64,000 bases of DNA. Source: Flammeovirgaceae bacterium. Lineage in GTDB: Bacteria > Bacteroidota > Bacteroidia > Cytophagales > Cyclobacteriaceae. The stretch covers positions 62,001-126,000 of the forward strand of contig JAIYCV010000008.1 in assembly GCA_027487845.1 (NCBI GenBank), written 5' to 3'. The notes under the pieces are model-generated. The model had not been told where the DNA came from, did no database searches, and was given only the letters and a program-made list of their open reading frames with translations. Positions 62,822-64,000 of the stretch are shown one piece after another (positions within the stretch are counted from its first letter, which is position 1; each line of letters begins with the position of its first letter). The position numbers and the translations under genes are program-made.

Positions 62822-64000
62822 ATGAGAATATTCATTCACATTTTATTAGCCATCGGTCTGCCACTTTGCACTGTTATGGCGCAAAGTAAGTTTGATAAAG
62901 CGCTAGAGACAATTGAAGCGAGCTACGAACAGGGAAGTTATAGTAAGGCCTTAAAGGCAATTGAGAAATTTAAAATTGCAACTGAAAAAAAACTGGGGGC
63001 GGAAAATCAATATACACCTACGTATTTCCTTGTGTCAGCGAAGTTAAGAGTAGCGTCTGGCTTGGTCACCGAGTTTGAATCTATACTTGATAAAGCAATT
63101 CAGTCAAGTATAAAGATGAATGAAGAGAACAGTAAAAACCATGCTCTCGTGCTTATTCAGGTGGGTGAAATTTTCAATCAAAACGGTAGTTTTTATAAAG
63201 CAAAAATAAACCTTAAAAAGGCGAAAGAAATTTTAGTGAGCGGATCATTTTTCCAAGATGCGGTGAAGGCAAGGTGGCAAGTAGCATATGCTGAATCATT
63301 GGCGGGGCAAGGATTTTTTAACGATGCGATAGAACAGTTCACCGAGAGTGAAAGGTACTATATCACCCGAACTTCTAAGCAGCAGGCAATTGTGGACGCA
63401 AACGGAAATTTGGTTACCAAAAAAATGCCCCAAAAAGAATTAAATCAAGGTTATAATGAGTACGCTAAACTATTAACTCAGCTCGCTAAAACATATGGCG
63501 ATCAGGGTAAACTTAATAGTTCAGATTCGGTTTTTGGCTATGCCTCTCAATGGATTGGAAAGAATCTGGGGAGGACAAGTCTGGCATATGTAAAAAATCA
63601 AATTTACAATGCCGAAATGTTGGTACAAAACGGCAATGAATCGTTGCCAAAAGAGATGAGCTATATCCGTCTGCTAGGTTTCCTTAAAGCAAATCATCAA
63701 CCCTCTCACGTAATTGGAATTAAACTCTATGAAAATTACTTAACACAACTATTGGAAGATGGCGGAGCACCCTACTTTAATCTAAAGAATGAATATGAGA
63801 AAATGATCAATAAAAATTATGGCAACGGAAGTATTTATAAAGTGAGGTTAAAAGCCGTAGAATTTGATTCGAAATTGGATCGTGACAAGACTAAAAACTT
63901 GGAGAATGAGGCCAATGCGCTGATATCGCAAAATCCTAACTTGCCCAAGGACAATATTACACGAGCTGAAGTAATTGAATTCCTTTTTACTCTTGCCGTT
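62822..64000 (+). CDS. Secreted TPR-like helical repeat protein (partial, C-terminus beyond right edge)
   Basis: The frame from the ATG at 62822 is open to the window end (393 codons seen). It has a signal peptide (MRIFIHILLAIGLPLCTVMAQ). The mature part is a series of helix pairs of the tetratricopeptide type: ALETIEASYEQGSYSKALKA (near 25-44), VLIQVGEIFNQNGSFYKAK (about 102-120), ARWQVAYAESLAGQGFFNDA and KLLTQLAKTYGDQGKLNSSD. No catalytic domain is visible yet. In this phylum such proteins often precede CHAT or histidine-kinase domains, but nothing here shows that. Function unknown. Confidence 0.8.
   Translation, partial: MRIFIHILLAIGLPLCTVMAQSKFDKALETIEASYEQGSYSKALKAIEKFKIATEKKLGAENQYTPTYFLVSAKLRVASGLVTEFESILDKAIQSSIKMNEENSKNHALVLIQVGEIFNQNGSFYKAKINLKKAKEILVSGSFFQDAVKARWQVAYAESLAGQGFFNDAIEQFTESERYYITRTSKQQAIVDANGNLVTKKMPQKELNQGYNEYAKLLTQLAKTYGDQGKLNSSDSVFGYASQWIGKNLGRTSLAYVKNQIYNAEMLVQNGNESLPKEMSYIRLLGFLKANHQPSHVIGIKLYENYLTQLLEDGGAPYFNLKNEYEKMINKNYGNGSIYKVRLKAVEFDSKLDRDKTKNLENEANALISQNPNLPKDNITRAEVIEFLFTLAV

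Overview
The window is a chromosomal segment of a member of the phylum Bacteroidota, most likely order Cytophagales. The lineage call rests on several signs: a complete sprA (type IX secretion/gliding translocon), a large protein with a type B T9SS sorting domain, an ECF sigma/FecR/STN-domain cassette, permease-prefix FtsX transporters under a PadR regulator, AT-rich DNA, weak Shine-Dalgarno signals, and promoter-like TTG/TAnnTTTG pairs. Gene density is high. No stretch over 300 bases lacks a gene, and I see no insertion sequence, prophage, CRISPR array or rRNA.

Layout. 1-5651: histone-deacetylase-family hydrolase (cut by the left edge), MOSC protein, secreted amidohydrolase and M16 lipoprotein peptidase. 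5641-11040: MpaB-type oxygenase, GNAT acetyltransferase, then a PadR / two tiny membrane proteins / large FtsX permease module with the remnant of a second permease beside it. 11242-24415: DUF2461 and ankyrin proteins, a secreted hypothetical protein, S41 peptidase lipoprotein, the STN protein-FecR-ECF sigma cassette, serine hydrolase, M1 peptidase, methyltransferase, the YciI/SigJ-like pair, and an alpha/beta-hydrolase without its nucleophile. 24586-27267: phytanoyl-CoA dioxygenase, tRNA-Cys, sterol desaturase, OsmC. 27384-31854: leucine operon leuC-leuD-leuB-leuA behind a terminator-like hairpin. 31855-42394: T9SS type B protein, rlmD, tatA, gatA, a LysM lytic transglycosylase, malic enzyme-PTA fusion, ruvA. 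42402-49577: sprA. 49622-54641: gcvH-lipA, PhoD-like phosphatase, a CHASE3-GAF-PAS sensor without a kinase, a DsbA/FrnE protein. 54680-64000: arylsulfotransferase-like lipoprotein, ahcY, dnaA, single-chain methylmalonyl-CoA mutase, and a TPR-like secreted protein cut by the right edge.

The pathways are mostly housekeeping: leucine synthesis, lipoylation (gcvH plus lipA), SAM-cycle clean-up (ahcY), propionate/odd-chain metabolism (mutase), replication and repair (dnaA, ruvA), and protein export (tatA, sprA and a T9SS cargo).

The most unusual structure is in the gaps. At least six intergenic sites carry short arrays of degenerate 7-mers (in one case 8-mers). They are usually arranged as two converging arms that can fold back on each other. 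Three of the six occupy the three consecutive gaps of the leucine operon, one lies between gcvH and lipA, one before ruvA and one between the MOSC and deacetylase genes. The core unit differs between loci but the period and layout are kept. This is the best candidate for an undescribed element in the window.
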